Shown: one piece after another, positions 7,204 to 8,541 of the stretch | Position numbering within the stretch: position 1 is the first letter of the stretch | Layout: every line of letters starts with the position of its first letter | Origin: Bacillota bacterium | Lineage (GTDB): Bacteria; Bacillota; Clostridia; Lachnospirales; Cellulosilyticaceae | Assembly (NCBI GenBank): GCA_023457875.1 | Contig: JAEXBC010000121.1 | Coordinates: forward strand, 1 to 8,541 | Reading direction: 5' to 3' | Length of the DNA: 8,541 bases | The notes under the pieces: generated by a model | Seen by the model: the letters and a program-made list of their open reading frames with translations, nothing else | What the model was told of the DNA's origin: nothing | The model's database searches: none | Translations under genes and position numbers: made by a program

Positions 7204-8317
7204 GCTGTATACTTTCATTAAGACGCTGCCAATAGTGCGCTATCTCCTCTTTTAGGCGCTCATCCTCAGATAAAGTAGCTAGCTCATTTAAAATTTCTAT
7301 TTCATATGTCTTTAACCCTTCAATTTGAAGAGCTACCTTAGCATACTCTTCCTTGATGGCTTTTATTTCATTCATTATTTGCGGTGCAAAAAGCCACTCA
7401 GTTAGCTCATTAATGTAGTTTACCTTAATGCCCTTTTTGCGAAGTATACCTGTCATCTCGTCATCAATCTCACTGAGCTGTTCATTCATTTGTAAATAAA
7501 CCCGCTCATTATTTCTATTCTTTAAATAACGATTATAATAAAGCTCTAGCTTGGCAACACTATCCACTCCTAGCTTTTGATACTGATACTCGAGATACTG
7601 TGTTTGGTTAAAGAAACGAATCTTTGACTTATTTAAATACTTAGCTGCTTTCTGCTGCAAAATAACATTTTTGTTAAGCTCTTTGTCAATACGATCTTTA
7701 AAATAAACAATGACCATAAAAAACACTGTAGCTATACAAGCTACAACACTGATAACCATCCAAATCTGAGCTCTTAGAATCTGTAATAATCCAAATGAAA
7801 TAAATAGACAAATGACGATGGCCACCATCAAAAAGACGCTCAATCCTTTAAGAAAATTGTATCCAAATAACAAAGATTCACGTTCATCCACAAGCTCCTC
7901 TTTTTCTTCTTGCAGATAAAAAATATGGCTTTCCGTCTCTCGTCTACGTTTTTCAGCAATCTGCATCTCCTTAATGAGTTCAGGAATCTCTTCTTCATAT
8001 TTCTCAAGTCTTAATAGGGCTGCATTATTACTAATTAATCGACCCTTTAATTGATTCTTTTTATCTTCAATAGCCTTTGCTCTTTGTGACAATTGGTTTA
8101 ACTCATATATGTCATCTCTATCTAGTAACTCATACTGGCTATATAACTGTTGTTTATCTTCTATTTCCTTCAGATATTGATTCATGCGTTCTATTTTTTT
8201 ACGCACATCATACAAATCACTAAATAAATCATCAATGGTGCTTTCTTCTATTTGAATTGCTTTATTATGCTGTTTTGGTTTAAACAAAGCATTCAAGAAA
8301 TTGTTTAATCTTCCCAC
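7178..8317 (-). CDS. Coiled-coil protein with central membrane hairpin, function unknown
   Basis: 379 residues starting at a GTG codon. An in-frame TAA directly precedes the GTG and the first internal Met is residue 45, so the start is well constrained; AAGGGTGAG just upstream serves as ribosome binding site. Residues about 27-155 are highly charged and helical with heptad-like spacing. Two hydrophobic segments follow, at about 158-180 and 184-206, separated by only a few residues (LRAQ) as in a membrane hairpin. A second charged helical arm runs from about 207 to 375, ending in a polar tail (LDKSDKDA). Both arms would then lie on the same side of the membrane, most likely the cytoplasm; this is inference from the charge pattern. 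There are no nucleotide-binding, protease or kinase motifs, and I do not recognise a family. The downstream T-box promoter lies inside its last codons. Read-through from this gene into the leader would still meet the T-box terminator. Confidence 0.85.
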   Translation of the reverse strand: MGRLNNFLNALFKPKQHNKAIQIEESTIDDLFSDLYDVRKKIERMNQYLKEIEDKQQLYSQYELLDRDDIYELNQLSQRAKAIEDKKNQLKGRLISNNAALLRLEKYEEEIPELIKEMQIAEKRRRETESHIFYLQEEKEELVDERESLLFGYNFLKGLSVFLMVAIVICLFISFGLLQILRAQIWMVISVVACIATVFFMVIVYFKDRIDKELNKNVILQQKAAKYLNKSKIRFFNQTQYLEYQYQKLGVDSVAKLELYYNRYLKNRNNERVYLQMNEQLSEIDDEMTGILRKKGIKVNYINELTEWLFAPQIMNEIKAIKEEYAKVALQIEGLKTYEIEILNELATLSEDERLKEEIAHYWQRLNESIQLDKSDKDA

Positions 8318-8410
8318 TTAGCTCACCCTTGCTTTTCCAGAGTCTTCTACTGCTCATGGTAACACATTTTTCTCTTTTTGTGTAGATTATTAGTGAAAAA
8401 AAGAACCCCT

Positions 8411-8446
8411 TGAGGGCAATGTCATTTAGTTAAGACATTGCCCTTA
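8411..8446. repeat. Inverted repeat upstream of the coiled-coil protein gene
   Basis: Perfect 11-base arms at 8413-8423 and 8434-8444 enclose a 10-base loop. On the plus strand two further outer positions pair (one G-U). On the minus strand a run of seven U (8402-8396) follows only after a 10-base gap. In that gap a short CCC-UCAA-GGG hairpin could form instead, using part of the same arm. It is therefore either the 5' hairpin of a plus-strand RNA or an imperfect terminator/attenuator in the leader of the minus-strand gene. Confidence 0.6.
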
Positions 8447-8458
8447 GAAGAAACTTCA

Positions 8459-8496
8459 AATAACCAAGTACTTAATCAGGTACTTGGTTATTTTTT
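8459..8496 (+). terminator. Plus-strand intrinsic terminator with no visible gene before it
   Basis: Perfect 13-base arms (8459-8471 and 8480-8492) around an 8-base loop are followed by T to 8496, giving a six-T run on the plus strand. On the minus strand only three U follow the stem, so the plus direction is favoured. No plus-strand reading frame of useful size precedes it. A plus-strand small RNA, or termination of antisense transcription, are the likely explanations. It might also serve weakly for a minus-strand gene entering from the right. Confidence 0.7.
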
Positions 8497-8511
8497 ATGC
8501 AAAAAAGCTTG

Positions 8512-8540
8512 ACAAAATCTAGAAATTTTGTGGCGAAGCC
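8512..8540. repeat. Palindromic sequences at the right window edge
   Basis: ACAAAAT (8512-8518) and ATTTTGT (8525-8531) form a 7-base inverted repeat with a 6-base loop. It is followed at once by GGCGAAGCC (8532-8540), a 3-bp stem with a GAA loop. On the minus strand a six-T run follows the first repeat after five bases, so it could belong to the 3' end of a gene to the right. The element may continue past the window. Confidence 0.35.
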
Positions 8541-8541
8541 C

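Noticed and set aside
8509..8514. TTGACA on the plus strand as a -35 box near the right edge
   Set aside because: No -10-like hexamer at 16-18 bases; the expected position reads GGCGAA.
8519..8541. Possible C-terminus of a minus-strand gene entering from the right
   Set aside because: Stops occur in all frames soon after the edge, but too few codons are inside the window to support any coding call.

Overview
The window is AT-rich and almost entirely minus-strand coding. It looks like chromosomal DNA of an anaerobic Gram-positive bacterium of the Clostridia, probably Lachnospirales-like. Three things suggest this: an aminoacyl-tRNA synthetase under a T-box leader, strong AGGAGG-type ribosome binding sites, and a very long 2-hydroxyacyl-CoA dehydratase activase-like iron-sulfur protein of the kind found in clostridia. 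No transposase, integrase, CRISPR array, tRNA or rRNA gene is visible. Apart from the RNA leader this is mostly an ordinary housekeeping region, and I do not see a convincing new multi-gene system in it.

Layout, in the direction of minus-strand transcription (right to left). Positions 8318-8541 hold no gene but carry several inverted repeats. One of them is a well-formed terminator facing the plus strand, with no plus-strand gene in front of it. Positions 8317-7178 encode a 379-residue protein of unknown function: two long helical, coiled-coil arms around a pair of membrane segments. A TTGACA-17-TAAAAT promoter sits inside the last codons of that gene. It drives a T-box riboswitch leader (about 7168-6913) that has a GUA (valine) specifier triplet, the T-box antiterminator sequence and a full intrinsic terminator. 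The leader is followed by a 65-residue two-segment membrane protein of unknown function (6888-6691) and then valS (6639-4003, TTG start), so both should respond to uncharged valine tRNA. A small zinc-ribbon protein (3921-3661) follows valS and ends at a strong terminator (3649-3605).

The left third (3391 to beyond position 1) is the first 1130 codons of a giant activase-like protein. It has two ATPase/Fe-S activator domains in tandem, a four-cysteine linker, and regions related to the dehydratase (electron-acceptor) component. It has its own ribosome binding site and a plausible promoter, and its C-terminus lies outside the window.

The points most worth a second look are the unknown membrane protein placed between the valine T-box and valS, the orphan plus-strand terminator with a second hairpin before it (possible small RNA), and the retention of both cysteine pairs in the tandem activase.
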